DNA of 64,000 nucleotides from Cyclina sinensis (lineage: Eukaryota; Mollusca; Bivalvia; Venerida; Veneridae). The stretch's first letter is position 1, and every line of letters begins with the position of its first letter. Of this stretch, positions 45,232 to 56,262 are shown one piece after another. The stretch covers positions 12,317,796 to 12,381,795 of the forward strand of contig JAAONU010000009.1 of assembly GCA_012932295.1 (NCBI GenBank), in the 5' to 3' direction. The notes beneath the pieces are model-generated. The model saw only the letters and a program-made list of their open reading frames with translations. It was not told the DNA's origin and did no database searches. Made by a program: the position numbers and the translations under genes.

Positions 45232-46818
45232 AAGGCGGTCTGAAGGACAGCTAAATCCCCTTCCGCAGCAGACATGTATATGTACTTCTTAACATTTAAC
45301 AAACCATGACTTTGATGTTGTGTCATGCATATTATAAGCACATAGTCTCATGATAGTAATTATTTGTGTCAAGTTATTTAAAATCTTCTATAAATTCCAA
45401 AAGTTATGGAGAACATTAAAATTTTAAGCTTGACCTGGGGGGTAGAAGTTGGGTTCTGCACATCGTGTCATAGTGGTGATCATTTGTGCAAAGTAATTAA
45501 AAAACTTTTCGAATGTCAAGTTAGTAAGTTATAGAGCAGACGTGAAATGTGGATATTTGACCTTTAACTGTGACCTTGACCTTGTGGGTAGCAACCCAAT
45601 CATTGTGCTCTTCACATCGTCTCATAATGGTGATCACTTGTGCCAAGTTATTTCAATTTTTTTTAGCGGTTTAAATGTTATGGAGCGGACACGAAATGTA
45701 GACTTTTAACACTTGACTTTAAAGTATGACCTTGACCTCGTGGGAAGCAACCCAATAATGGCGCTCTGCACATCGTCTCATAATGGTGATCACTTGTGCC
45801 AGGTTATTTAAAAAAAAAATTCAGTGGTTTAAAAGTTATGGAGTGGAAACGAAATGAAGACCTTTTAACACTCGACCTTTATGTGTGACCTTGATCTTGG
45901 AGGAAGCAACCCAATAATTGCGCTTTGCACATCGTCTCATACTGGTGATCACTTGTGCCAAGTTATTTCAAAAAAAAAATCAGCAGTTTAAAAGTTATGG
46001 AGCGGACACGAAAGTGTTACGGACGGACAGACGGACAGATGTTGGGTTCTGCACATTTTGTCATAGTGGTGATCACTTGTGCAAAGTATTTTCATAAGCC
46101 AAGTTAGTTCAAAACATTTTCAGCAGTTTAAAAGTTATTGAGTGGAAACGAAAGTGTTACGGACGGACAGACGGACAGTTGTTAGGTTCTGCACATTGTG
46201 TCATAGTGGTGATCACTTGTGCAAAGTATTTTCATAAGCCAAGTTAGTTCAAAACATTTTCAGCAGTTTAAAAGTTATTGAGTGGAAACAAAAGTTTTAC
46301 GGACGGACAGACGGACAGATGTTGTGTTCTGCACATTGTGTCATAGTGGTGATCATTTGTGCACAGTAATAAAAACACTTTTCGAATGCCAAGTTATAGC
46401 GCAAACGTAAAATGTGAATATTTGACCTTTAACTGTGACCTTGACCTCGTGGAAAGCAACCCAATAATGGCGCTCTGCACATCGTCTCATAATGATGATC
46501 ACTTGTGCCAAGTTATTTAAAACAAATTTCAGTGGTTTATAAGTTATGGAGCAGACACGAAATGTACACTTTTTAACACTTGACCTTTAAGTGTGACCTT
46601 AACCTTGGGGGTAGCAACCCAATTAGTGCACTCTGCACATCGTCTCATAATGGTGATCACTTGTGCCAAGTTATTTCAAAAACATTTCAGCGGTTTAAAA
46701 GTTATGGAGCGGACACGAAAGTGTTACGGACGGACAGACGTACGGACGGACGCAGGGACGGACGGACAGACGGAGGCCATTCCTATAATCCCCTCCCTGC
46801 TTTGCGGAAGGGGATTAA
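45232..46818 (+). mobile_element. TIR element with nine internal ~150-bp tandem units
   Basis: The left end (about 45253-45272) has 'aaatccccttccgcagca' and the right end (about 46797-46816) has its inverse 'tgctttgcggaaggggatt'. Inside, 'ggtgatcacttgtgc' recurs at 45475, 45629, 45785, 45944, 46068, 46208, 46348, 46494 and 46651: intervals 154, 156, 159, 124, 140, 140, 146 and 157. Units also carry 'tgaccttgacctcg', 'gtagcaacccaat' and 'aaaagttatggagcggac'. GGAC/AGAC short repeats close the 140-bp units and the 3' end (46731-46775). The 140-bp units are nearly identical to each other, so they duplicated most recently. Confidence 0.75.
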
Positions 46819-48024
46819 TAAATTTACAAAAACTGCCAAGGGTTTTATCGGATTTAGACGTTAAAAGTCTCTTAAAACAACAAGTATTACACTGGATATT
46901 GTACTCGCCCAAATAAAGGTTTCGCTGTTCTTGAAAGAACTCGCATTCTAACAAATGTTTCTCCGATCATACTTTTTTACCTATGCAAAGCCTGCATATA
47001 CGTTCGGATAATACCGTTCCATCATATCTACCAGTTACAATTGGTAGCCTATGATTAGCTGTTCGGAATTTGATGAATAAAGTACTAAGTGTCTGGGGTA
47101 TGACTGTAAAGTAATCTTCAAAACACAAATCCTGTTTCAAACTATTATAGATCAAACCTTTATTAGACTGCAGTAATTGGGCGTTTCATGATTGCTTATA
47201 CTGATCAATGAGCGTCTGCTTGATAACATGTCCAATGTTTTTACTTACAAGATTATCTTGATTTAGCCACAGGTCGGGTCTTCCGATTGAATTCAGTATA
47301 TTTTTTATTTTACTGATCCATTTAAATTCAACGTTTCGCTGCATTAACATATATTTATACATTTGAAACGAAATTTTGTTACCTTTTCTGGTTAAAAGCC
47401 TTTTCCAGGAGGATATCATGCGACTCTGTATTGTGAATGAAACGGGATATTTTCCTAGCTCTCAATAAAGCTTATAAATCGGGGTACTTTTTTCTAGCAA
47501 AAGTAATTTTACGTAAGAAATCGTCAAGTAACTGTTCACTCATAGCCAAAGATTTCGCATCCGCCGGTGAGTATGGGCAATAATGTATGATCAAATAATT
47601 TAAGACTTAAATCAAGCGGCAAATCTGCATTTTTTAACTTTGATAAGAAGAAGGCCTTTTTAGCTTGTTCTACAACATGTTTGCGCGCTTTTAGGAAGGA
47701 GCCATTACTAGAAAATGTAACGCCTAGGTAGTCAAAATTATCTGCTTTGTCTAAGTCCTAAGTACCAATTTTAAAACTAAAATTACGAGTGTTACGTGTG
47801 CCAAAAACCATAACCTTGGATTTGGTTGTATTAACGTTAAATCACCAGGTTGCACAAGAATTATTAAAAACACTTAAACTATGCTGAAAATAGGTAGCAT
47901 TATCCGATATTATAACTGTGTCGTCGGCGTAAAGCAATAGTAACATGTAACCTTCGAAATATAAAGATATTGTCATCATCATCATCGTCATCATCATCGT
48001 CATCACCATTATTATAAGACACAT
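46817..48024 (-). pseudogene. LINE relic with RT YADD motif (same broad type as LINE A/B)
   Basis: Reading leftwards from 48024: LLLLYADDTVIISDNATYF (RT catalytic block, 47940-47880), NTTKSKVMVFGTRNTRNFSF, DNFDYLGVTFSSNGSFLK, EQAKKAFFLSKLKNADLP and LFDHTLLPILTGGCEIFGYE. Then come stops and frame changes, followed by SSWKRLLTRKGNKISFQMYK, GRPDLWLNQDNLV, TLIDQYKQS, KFRTANHRLPIVTGRY and LLECEFFQEQRNLY. This covers the thumb region to the C-terminal zinc area of a non-LTR retrotransposon. At least four stops and several frameshifts show it is old. It ends where the array element of 45.2-46.8 kb begins, so that element's end adjoins or interrupts it. Confidence 0.8.
47973..48011. repeat. (TCA)n microsatellite
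   Basis: About 12 TCA trinucleotides with TCG variants, just upstream (in coding sense) of the LINE YADD block. It disrupts the N-terminal side of the LINE frame. Confidence 0.9.
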
Positions 48025-48939
48025 TCTAACCGCGAATTCTTAACATTACTCAAAAATAAATTTTATAATTGCTGTATGCACTTACTGGCTATAAAACGAC
48101 ACTTCCATCAGTGTTTTCTGTGTTTGTTAATGCGGCATGTACATACCAGCGTGATGAGAAATTGAACGTTAAAGAAACATTTAGCTAAAATGGTTTTTCC
48201 ACTAGAAGAAAATGAAAATGTCTCGATATAACAAGAATACCAAAGATAAGTCGTGTTCTTGACAGCTTGCTGTAATAGAAAAACGTCTGGTTTCCGTAGT
48301 TTGTTGCAAACGTCATTTTGACCATTCTTTCTTCTGAAAACACGGCAATTACTACAACAAAAAATACTATTCTAACAAGACAATAGCCTGCGTCTACTGT
48401 GAGCTTATTTATCGAAATTAGTATCTTAGCGAATTTACTCAACCGATTTTGATGTCCTATCGCACTGAGAGAAAATACACTTACAGACCAGACACTTCGA
48501 TTTGTGTGTCCCCTACCAGTCTCTAACCGGCGGGAACGAAAGGCTTATTCTACGTCCGTCTGTAGTTTGTCCGTCGACAAAAGTTTGCACCAGATCTTTG
48601 TATTCGTCTATATGTCTGTCCGTCTATATTCTGGACTTGCAATAACTCCAAACTACTGAAGATATACCTATAAAACTTTGTCAAATGATTGATTCTAAAT
48701 GAATTAAAAATTTGCTCTTCACCGTGTATTTAACATTTCTGTATGTCCATTCAGAAGATCTTGATCCTGTGATAACTTAAACAGTACAGACAAATGGCGA
48801 TAACCATTTTTGAGCCAGTTATGAGCTGATAGATCCTACCCTTTCAAAAAAGTAAGAATTTGAAAAAAATGAAAGTACGTACTAACCAAGAAAAAGAGAA
48901 AAGGAAACAAAAAGAAAATATTAAGATTTTTTTTTCTTA
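48025..48939. other. Non-coding; one weak signal-anchor-like frame
   Basis: A minus-strand frame at 48442-48185 encodes a hydrophobic segment (CLVRIVFFVVVIAVFS) followed by a polar tail, but starts at TTG and has no homology I recognise. At 48550-48610 'cgtccgtctgtagtttgtcc' belongs to the GGAC/GTCC short repeat type. No gene is called. Confidence 0.35.
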
Positions 48940-49175
48940 GAGATGGGGGGAGTCGTCCGGTGGAGTCTTGTGGGGGATGGGGCAGGTACCTACACATAAA
49001 TACACTTCTTTTCCATGTTCTTTTACGTGTGGCGGGTGGAGGGTTGCAAACGCATCCATATGAAAAAACATCAATAAAAATGATTTTTTTAGGGGGGGGG
49101 GGTGTAACAGTTGGCGGTGTCCCATGTGGGGGTGGGGTAGTACCTACCCATTCTATGTGAGTAAATAGTTAAGTT
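48940..49175. repeat. G-rich dispersed repeat, copy 2
   Basis: Partner of 41605-41845: 'gtacctacccattctatgtg', 'gtgtaacagt', 'gcaggtacctac'. It includes a run of ten G at 49092-49101. Plus-strand purine bias again creates long spurious frames. Confidence 0.6.
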
Positions 49176-49218
49176 CTACGCTTTGTGCTTTCTCATTAGA
49201 AGTATTTTCTTGCTACAT

Positions 49219-49400
49219 GTCTTTTCGAAAAACCTAGTGATCCCTGGGGTGGAGTTAATTTTCACCCTAGGGACATAATATGATCACTGATAGTAGGAGT
49301 CTACAAGAGTATGCCTCACATCAAATTAAGGCTCTGTGTCTAGCGGTTTTAGAAAAGAAGATTTTCAAAGTTTTTCAGCAATAGATATTGAAATACCATC
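49219..49400 (+). repeat. Single unit of the dispersed 'gaccccaggg' family
   Basis: 'gatccctggggtggagtta', 'ccctagggacataatatgatcac' and 'aagaagattttcaaag' match the 150-bp unit of 20.9-21.3 kb in plus orientation. Confidence 0.55.
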
Positions 49401-49429
49401 ATGCATGTAAAAGTTAAGTGTCAGAGAAA

Positions 49430-50015
49430 TATACTAAGTTTTATTCCCGGCTGTGACCTTACCCTTTGACCTAGGCACCTTGATCTTGCACGCGACACAT
49501 TGTCTATTCATGGTGGTCATGTGAACCAATTTATTTTGAAATCCCATCATGCATGCAGAAATATGGACCGGACACGAACTGCAACAGAACTTAAGCCTAT
49601 ATGGCAAATCCACTAAGTTCAATGCCCTACTATGACCTTAACCTTTGACCTAGGGACCTGGGTCTTGCACATGACACATTGTCTTCTTACGGTGGTCAAG
49701 TGTACTAATGTATTTTGAAATCCCATCATGCATGCAGAAGTTATAGACAGGACACGAACTCTCACTACACTTAAGACTATATTACAAATACATAAAGTTC
49801 AATACCCTGCTGTGACTCTGAACTTTGACCGAGAGACCTGTATCGTGCGCTTGACATATTGTCTACTTATGGTGGTCAAGTGTACCAATTTATTTTGAAA
49901 TCCCATTATGCATGCAGAGGTTATGGACCGGACACGAAGTGTATACTTTTCGAACACACAGACAAGTACACACGCACAGGGGTATCACTATATGCCCCCA
50001 TTTAATGGTTGGGAC
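49430..50015 (+). repeat. Three-copy tandem repeat, 180-bp unit
   Basis: 'atcccatcatgcatgcagaa' recurs at 49541, 49720 and 49900 (179 and 180 bp), with 'tgaccttaacctttgaccta', 'ttgcacatgacacattgtct' and 'ggaccggacacgaac' in each unit. It ends with 'tatgcccccatttaatgg' and 'ttgggacataaa', a tail similar to that at 62816-62840. The tail overlaps the 3' end of the secreted-peptide frame at 50002. Confidence 0.7.
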
Positions 50016-50226
50016 ATAAAAATGAACATAAAGTTAAACTTTTCAAATCATCACATGTAATTTTAACTTCAGAACTATTCATACAGAAAACTGGATCTTG
50101 ACGGTTAGCATCACATAAGTTTTGCACAATATTGTCATTATTATGTTGGTCACAGACTGTTGTTTCTATAGCTACAAGTAGTAAAAGCAAGTGTATTACT
50201 AATAAAACTCCAATGACATTTGACAT
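50002..50226 (-). CDS. Candidate secreted six-cysteine peptide, 74 residues
   Basis: A true ATG at 50226 starts MSNVIGVLLVIHLLLLLVAI, a textbook signal peptide (hydrophobic core residues 5-20, cleavage plausible near 21-25). The remainder is hydrophilic with six cysteines (25, 38, 48, 58, 67, 71; gaps of 12, 9, 9, 8 and 3) and one Asn-glycosylation sequon (Asn50). Small Cys-rich secreted peptides in molluscs include antimicrobial, signalling and shell-matrix proteins; this spacing fits none I recognise. The last ten or so codons, including Cys67 and Cys71, lie in the terminal sequence of the neighbouring repeat, so the 3' end may be exonised repeat or the true gene may splice earlier. A TATA-like 'ctatatata' sits just before the ATG. 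Single-exon status and expression are unproven. Confidence 0.35.
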   Translation of the reverse strand: MSNVIGVLLVIHLLLLLVAIETTVCDQHNNDNIVQNLCDANRQDPVFCMNSSEVKITCDDLKSLTLCSFLCPNH

Positions 50227-50423
50227 GATTATATATAGTTTTAATACGGATTAACATACACAATAATATGTTAACTCTTAACAGACAAAGAGTTGATAAT
50301 GCATTACTTAATAACGAGAAACAACGAATTCAACTTGTTATTATCTGTTTGGCATAAGACGAGAAAATACTGTATAATCATAACAGTTCAATTAATTTAG
50401 CAAATAACTGCATAAACATTATC

Positions 50424-50768
50424 TTAAAATATACCATTGTTCAAAATATCTACATATCCGCCAGGTAAAAACACAAACAAAATTAAGCAAGCAACAAAAA
50501 ATGGAAAAAAAAACAGAAAAGCCAAAAAGTTAATATAAATCGTACCAACAATTGACTTCTGTTGTGTAAAAACGACAATTATTGACGTTCCAAAAACGAG
50601 CAGCAAAAATATAAAAATATCTAACCATCTAGTCAAAGTGGATGTGGAAATGACACACAAAACAAAGTGGCGTAATCTTTTAGACCCTCCAGAATTCAGA
50701 TGAAGACTGCCATCAAAATTAGCAAAAGACTGTCTTTTAAAGCAATAAAGACAATAGCAACTAATTAT
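50424..50768 (-). CDS. Candidate membrane-protein exon, two TM segments
   Basis: On the minus strand an open frame runs from after a stop at 50769-50771 to TAA at 50424 (about 114 codons). It has no internal ATG near its start, so it is read as an exon rather than a whole gene. It encodes a Cys-rich start (CYCLYCFKRQSF), a basic stretch (SGGSKRLRHF), a first membrane segment (WLDIFIFLLLVFGTSIIVVF), a short loop (TQQKSIVGT) and a second (INFLAFLFFFPFFVACLILF), then a short polar tail. A basic loop before the first segment and clean hydrophobic lengths look protein-like. Possible acceptors ('taaaagacag', 'gatggcag') lie within it. No family recognised. Confidence 0.35.
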   Translation of the reverse strand: MISCYCLYCFKRQSFANFDGSLHLNSGGSKRLRHFVLCVISTSTLTRWLDIFIFLLLVFGTSIIVVFTQQKSIVGTIYINFLAFLFFFPFFVACLILFVFLPGGYVDILNNGIF

Positions 50769-50781
50769 CTAAAACATATGT

Positions 50782-50967
50782 TTAGCTAAAATGTATTGAT
50801 TCTATTCCTGAAACTGATTTGTCGGTAAAGAAACGACCCACCAGTCGAGGTACCACTGAAGATATAATAATTCCAAGTGGCGAATTTTTAGATATAAAAG
50901 CTGCAATGAGACTTGTAAAAACTAAAGATATAGTTAACTGAATTGTTCCTATCAATACTGTTTGTAC
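50782..50967 (-). CDS. Candidate upstream exon of the membrane protein
   Basis: A minus-strand frame reads QTVLIGTIQLTISLVFTSLI, AAFISKNSPLGIIISSVVPR and LVGRFFTDKSVSGIESIHFS, then a stop at 50782. It begins with a membrane segment and continues with a second, weaker one. It lies 14 bp from the next candidate exon in a different frame, and no consensus splice junction was found between them. Its first 15 or so codons are the first copy of the 60-bp minisatellite that follows, so the satellite appears to have grown from this exon's edge, or the frame has been extended by it. Confidence 0.28.
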   Translation of the reverse strand, partial: VQTVLIGTIQLTISLVFTSLIAAFISKNSPLGIIISSVVPRLVGRFFTDKSVSGIESIHFS

Positions 50968-53900
50968 CAACGTTAATTACTATGAAGATATAGTTAATTG
51001 AATGGTTCCTATCTATACTGTTTGTATCAACATTAATTACTATGAAGATATAGTTAACTAAATTGTTCCTATCAATACTGTTTGTACCAACAATAATTAC
51101 AATGAATATACAGTTAATTGAATGGTTCCTATCTATACTGTTTGTACCAACATTAATTACTATGAAGATATAGTTAACTGAATTGTTCCTATCAATACTG
51201 TTTGTACCAACGTTAATTACTATGAAGATATAGTTAATTGAATGGTTCCTATCTATACTGTTTGTATCAACATTAATTACTATGAAGATATAGTTAACTA
51301 AATTGTTCCTATCAATACTGTTTGTACCAACAATAATTACAATGAATATACAGTTAATTGAATGGTTCCTATCTATACTGTTTGTACCAACATTAATTAC
51401 TATGAAGATATAGTTAACTGAATTGTTCCTATCAATACTGTTTGTACCAACATTAATTACTATGAAGATATAGTTAATTAAATGGTTCCTATCTTTACTG
51501 TTTGTATCAACATTAATTACTAAGAAGATATAGTTAACTAAATTGTTCCTATCAATACTGTTTGTACCAACATTAATTACAATGAATATACAGTTAATTG
51601 AATGGTTTCTATCTATACTGTTTGTATCAACATTAATTACTATGAAGATATAGTTAACTGAATTGTTCCTATCAATACTGTTTGTACCAACGTTAATTAC
51701 TATGAAGATATAGTTAATTAAATGGTTCCTATCTTTACTGTTTGTATCAACATTAATTACTATAAAGATATAGTTAACTAAATTGTTCCTATCAATACTG
51801 TTTCTACTAACATTAATTACAATGAATATACAGTTAATTGAATGGTTCCTATCTATACTGTTTGTACCAACATTAATTACTATGAAGATATAGTTAACTA
51901 AATTGTTCCTATCAATACTGTTTGTACCAACATTAATTACTATGAAGATATAGTTAATTAAATGGTTCCTATCTTTACTGTTTGTATCAACATTAATTAC
52001 TATGAAGATATAGTTAACTTAATTGTTCCTATCAATACTGTTTGTACCAACATTAATTACTATGAAGATATAGTTAATTAAATGGTTCCTATCTTTACTG
52101 TTTGTATCAACATTAATTACTATGAAGATATAGTTAACTAAATTGTTCCTATCAATACTGTCTGTACCAACATTAATTACAATCAATATACAGGTAATTA
52201 AATGGTTCCTATCTTTACTGTTTGTATCAACATTAATTACTATGAAGATCTAGTTAACTAAATTGTTCCTACCATTACTGTTTGTACCAACATTAATTAC
52301 AATGAATATACAGTTAATTAATAAATGGTTCCTATCTATACTGTTTGTACCAACATTAATTACTATGAAGATCTAGTTAACTAAATGGTTCCTATCTTTA
52401 CTGTTTGTATCAACATTAATTACTATGAAGATATAGTTAACTAAATTGTTCCTATCAATACTGTCTGTACCAACATTAATTACAATGAATATACAGGTAA
52501 TTAAATGGTTCCTATCTTTACTGTTTGTATCAACATTAATTACTATGAAGATCTAGTTAACTAAATTGTTCCTACCAATACTGTTTGTACCAACATTAAT
52601 TACAATGAATATACAGTTAATTAATAAATGGTTCCTATCTATACTGTTTGTACCAACATTAATTACTATGAAGATCTAGTTAACTCAATTGTTCCTATCA
52701 ATACTGTTTGTACCAACATTAATTACAATGAATATACAGTTAATTGAATGGTTCCTATCTTTACTGTTTGTATCAACATTAATTACTATGAAGATATAGT
52801 TAACTAAATTGTTTCTATCAATACTGTTTGTACCAACATTAATTACAATGAATATACAGTTAATTGAATGGTTTCTATCTATACTGATTGTACCAACATT
52901 AATTACTATGAAGATATAGTTAACTGAATTGTTCCTATCAATACTGTTTGTACCAGCATTAATTACTATGAAGATATAGTTAATTAAATGGTTCCTATCT
53001 TTACTGTTTGTATCAACAATAATTACTATGAAGATATAGTTAACTAAATTGTTCCTACCAATACTGTTTGTACCAACATTAATTTCAATGAATATACAGT
53101 TAATTAATAAATGGTTCCTATCTATACTGTTTTTACCAACATTAATTACTATGAAGATCTAGTTAACTAAATTGTTCCTATCAATACTGTTTGTACCAAC
53201 ATTAATTACAATGAATATACAGTTAATTGAATGGTTCCTATCTTTACTGTTTGTATCAACATTAATTACTATGAAGATATAGTTAACTAAATTGTTTCTA
53301 TCAATACTGTTTGTACCAACATTAATTACAATGAATATACAGTTAATTGAATGGTTTCTATCTATACTGATTGTACCAACATTAATAACTATGAAGATAT
53401 AGTTAACTGAATTGTTCCTATCAATACTGTTTGTACCAACATTAATTACTATGAAGATATAGTTAATTAAATGGTTCCTATCTTTACTGTTTGTATCAAC
53501 AATAATTACTATGAAGATATAGTTAACTTAATTGTTCCTATCAATACTGTTTGTACCAACATTAATTACAATGAATATACAGTTAATTGAATGGTTCCTA
53601 TCTATACTGTTTGTACCAACATTAATTACTATGAAGATATAGTTAATTGAATGGTTCCTATCAATACTGTTTGTACCAACATTAATTACTATGAAGATCT
53701 AGTTAATTGAATTGTTCCTATCTTTACTGTTTGTATCAACATTAATTACTATGAAGATTAGTTAACTGAATTGTTCCTATCAATACTGTTTGTACCAACA
53801 TTAATTACAATGAATATACAGTTAATTGAATGGTTCCTATCTATACTGTTTGTACCAACATTAATTACTATGAAGATATAGTTAATTGAATGGTTCCTAT

Positions 53901-54236
53901 CAATACTGTTTGTACCAACATTAATTACTATGAAGATCTAGTTTATTAAATTGTTCCTATCAAAACTGTTTGTACCAACATTAATTACAATGAATATATT
54001 TTGTTAATTGAATGGTTCCTATCCATACTATTTGTACCAATATAATTACAATTAAGACATAGCTAATTGAATGGTTCCTATCCATACTATTTGTACCAAT
54101 ATTAATTACAATGAAGACATAGTTAATTGAATAATTCCTTTCTATACTGTCTGTACCAACATTAATTACAATGAAGACATGGTTATATGAATGGTTCCTT
54201 CATATACTGTTTGTAGCAACATTAATTACAATGAAG
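50929..54236. repeat. 60-bp satellite, ~55 units, with higher-order structure
   Basis: The unit is 'aattgttcctatcaatactg', 'tttgtaccaacattaattac', 'tatgaagatatagttaactg' (60 bp). Two variants alternate: A with 'attgttcctatcaat' and B with 'atggttcctatctat', forming a 120-bp dimer. 50941-51180 and 51181-51420 are identical, giving a 240-bp higher-order repeat; 52.68-52.96 and 53.16-53.44 kb are near-identical blocks about 480 bp apart. A 4-bp insertion ('aataaatgg') marks a later sub-lineage near 52320, 52620 and 53105. The right edge (54000-54236) decays gradually; the left edge is sharp. Confidence 0.97.
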
Positions 54237-54477
54237 TTTTTATTACGCAAATCTACAAATTATTTACTTACCAACATTAATTATGATGAAGATTTCATTA
54301 AAGCTATGTACAAATTTTTAAATCTAGGTGTTACATTTTTTCTATAATATATAGCTACTGGGAAAGAATAAACACTAACTCCCTCTACAATTAGCAACGA
54401 AAAGGGGAATTGATAAAACTTAAGGACAGGCATGACAATTATGGCTGTGAGGCATTATGCATCATAAAAACATGGAC
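54237..54477. other. Satellite flank, no feature seen
   Basis: A last degraded satellite half-unit ('accaacattaattatgatgaag') occurs at 54271-54293. No gene. Confidence 0.45.
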
Positions 54478-55003
54478 AGTGGAACTTCCGAAAACAGGAC
54501 CTTCTAAAAACCGGAAACTTCTAAAAACTGAACGAACTTCCGAATTCTGAATTCCGGACGATATTTCCGTAAAATTTAGTTTATATTAATGCAAGGCGTT
54601 TTTTTTCAAACTTTTAAAATTCAAAGGCGGTTGGTGAAAACAGCAATATTGAGCAAATAAAAACGTCCTTACATTATGGCATTTTATGAAATGTTCAACA
54701 TTTGCATTGTCAAAATGTCCGAGACACGGTCTAAACGTTGTAGAACTGAACTGTCCCTAAAGGAAAAAAATAAGATTATTCGTGAATCCGAAATGGTTCC
54801 ATTGATTTTGATTTTGCATTAAGTTTTTCATGTTACAAATGCTGTTACGCTTAACAGTACTGACTGCATTCCCTATCATAAATAAACACTTAAGTTTGGT
54901 ACCTGTACTTGTCCAGATCATTCGGACTTCTGAATTGCGGAAACTTCCAAAATCCGAACTTTTTGGCCGCTCCCATGAGTGTTCGGTTTTCGGAAGTTCC
55001 ACT
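54478..55003. mobile_element. TIR element, 526 bp, non-autonomous
   Basis: 54478-54495 reads AGTGGAACTTCCGAAAAC and 54986-55003 is its exact inverse. Sub-terminal copies of 'aacttcc/ggaagtt' phrases are present on both sides (54525-54570 and 54925-54965), so the ends are themselves repetitive. The interior is AT-rich with no intact gene; minor frames cover it on both strands. It resembles non-autonomous DNA transposons with 'gtggaacttccg' ends. Confidence 0.7.
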
Positions 55004-56262
55004 CTATACTATTATTCTGGTCATATCTACACTACATTGACTATTCTGTCCGGAAGGTGAAAACGTCTAATCGATCAACTGTTAAGACAAAACGCAGGAA
55101 TCAAAAAGTAAACACCTATGAATTACAAATAACTGTGTGGAACATTGAGCATTGGTGGCAATACATTTTTGATTTCATTCATGCCTACTTTTGAATATTT
55201 ATCCAGTCCAACAAGTCGGAACGTCCTGATCGTCCACATAACTGTTTCTTTATTAAGATAAAAAGCATGAAATGAGAGCTAGTTCCCTGAAATAAGCAGT
55301 AAACATATTTAGATAATTTGAATTATCCTGAAGAGTACTGAATGTATCTCTTAAAGCTAGTTTAAGAATAAGTTTTAGCGGGATACCTAATCCGAAAGTT
55401 AATGTAGCAAAACAACGTCTAAAGGAATGGATGGACCTATTCCTAATATCTGAATACACCTTCTACATTTAGACAAGAATATATGGTACTTGACTGCTAA
55501 TAAGAAATGCTGAGTCACCTGCAGCCGGGGTTTTTATCACAAAAAAATGCAAAGTGATCCTAAATGTTAACTATTCTCTCTTTAAGGGAAAAATCCATAA
55601 TGAGTCTTGTTTTGGACGCCTAGGTGCCATCTTAATAAATCATCAGGTGAGTTTTAATCTCAGTTTTATTTATTTTTGCCAAGAAACATATCCCTCAAAG
55701 ACAAAACTGCAGAAATGAATATTTCGCTTAAAAGAAATTTTTTGAGTGTATCACCTACTCAGAACTAAGACTGATGACTCATATGATATGAAATTTGCCC
55801 CCATTCCTGTGGACAAACTACTAGTGACAGCATCTCTAACGAACCAATATGCAAACATTCTTTTTCAAAATAAAAAACAACTCTTCTCAAGCACAGAATT
55901 AAAAGGAGAAATAAAGAATGTTAGTTTTTTTTTTAAAAATCTACCCACCGGTCCGTTTAGAACTTTATTTAGGGAAAGAGGGTTTTTCGTTTCCCTGGTT
56001 CATTCATTTGATTAAGAACCTGTCATTTTCAATAAAATCTGAACAGACTAAACGTTATCAAGAAACGAAACTAAACTAAAGCAAATATACTAAAAGAAAA
56101 ACATTGATGCGAGGCATCAAAGACGCAGCCAAATGTTGGCCAAGGGAAATGATAACAAAGAGAGATGTAAAAACATAAACTAACATTTTTATTAAAAACT
56201 AAAGTAAAACATCTAAATACTTTGAAAAAGATTTAATAGATGATGTTACATATCAAATCTTA
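55004..56262. other. Intergenic, no gene seen
   Basis: The frames at 55253-55459 (minus) and 55746-56015 (plus) start at non-ATG codons or lack domain features. 'gcagccaaatgttggcc' (about 56125) is an isolated dyad. Confidence 0.4.

Noticed and set aside
46580..46954. Frames rich in GRTDGRTDG / VCPSVPASVRTSVRP
   Set aside because: Translation of the GGAC/AGAC short tandem repeat at the end of the array element.
47842..48024. Met-rich frame MVMTMMMTMMMM
   Set aside because: The Met run is the (TCA)n microsatellite; only the downstream YADD block is real LINE coding sequence.
48185..48442. Possible secreted/membrane peptide on the minus strand
   Set aside because: Starts at TTG; the hydrophobic stretch is short and no homology or splice signals support it.
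55746..56015. 89-codon frame (TDDSYDMKFAPIPVDKLLV...)
   Set aside because: Looks somewhat protein-like but has no ATG start, no splice context and no recognisable family.
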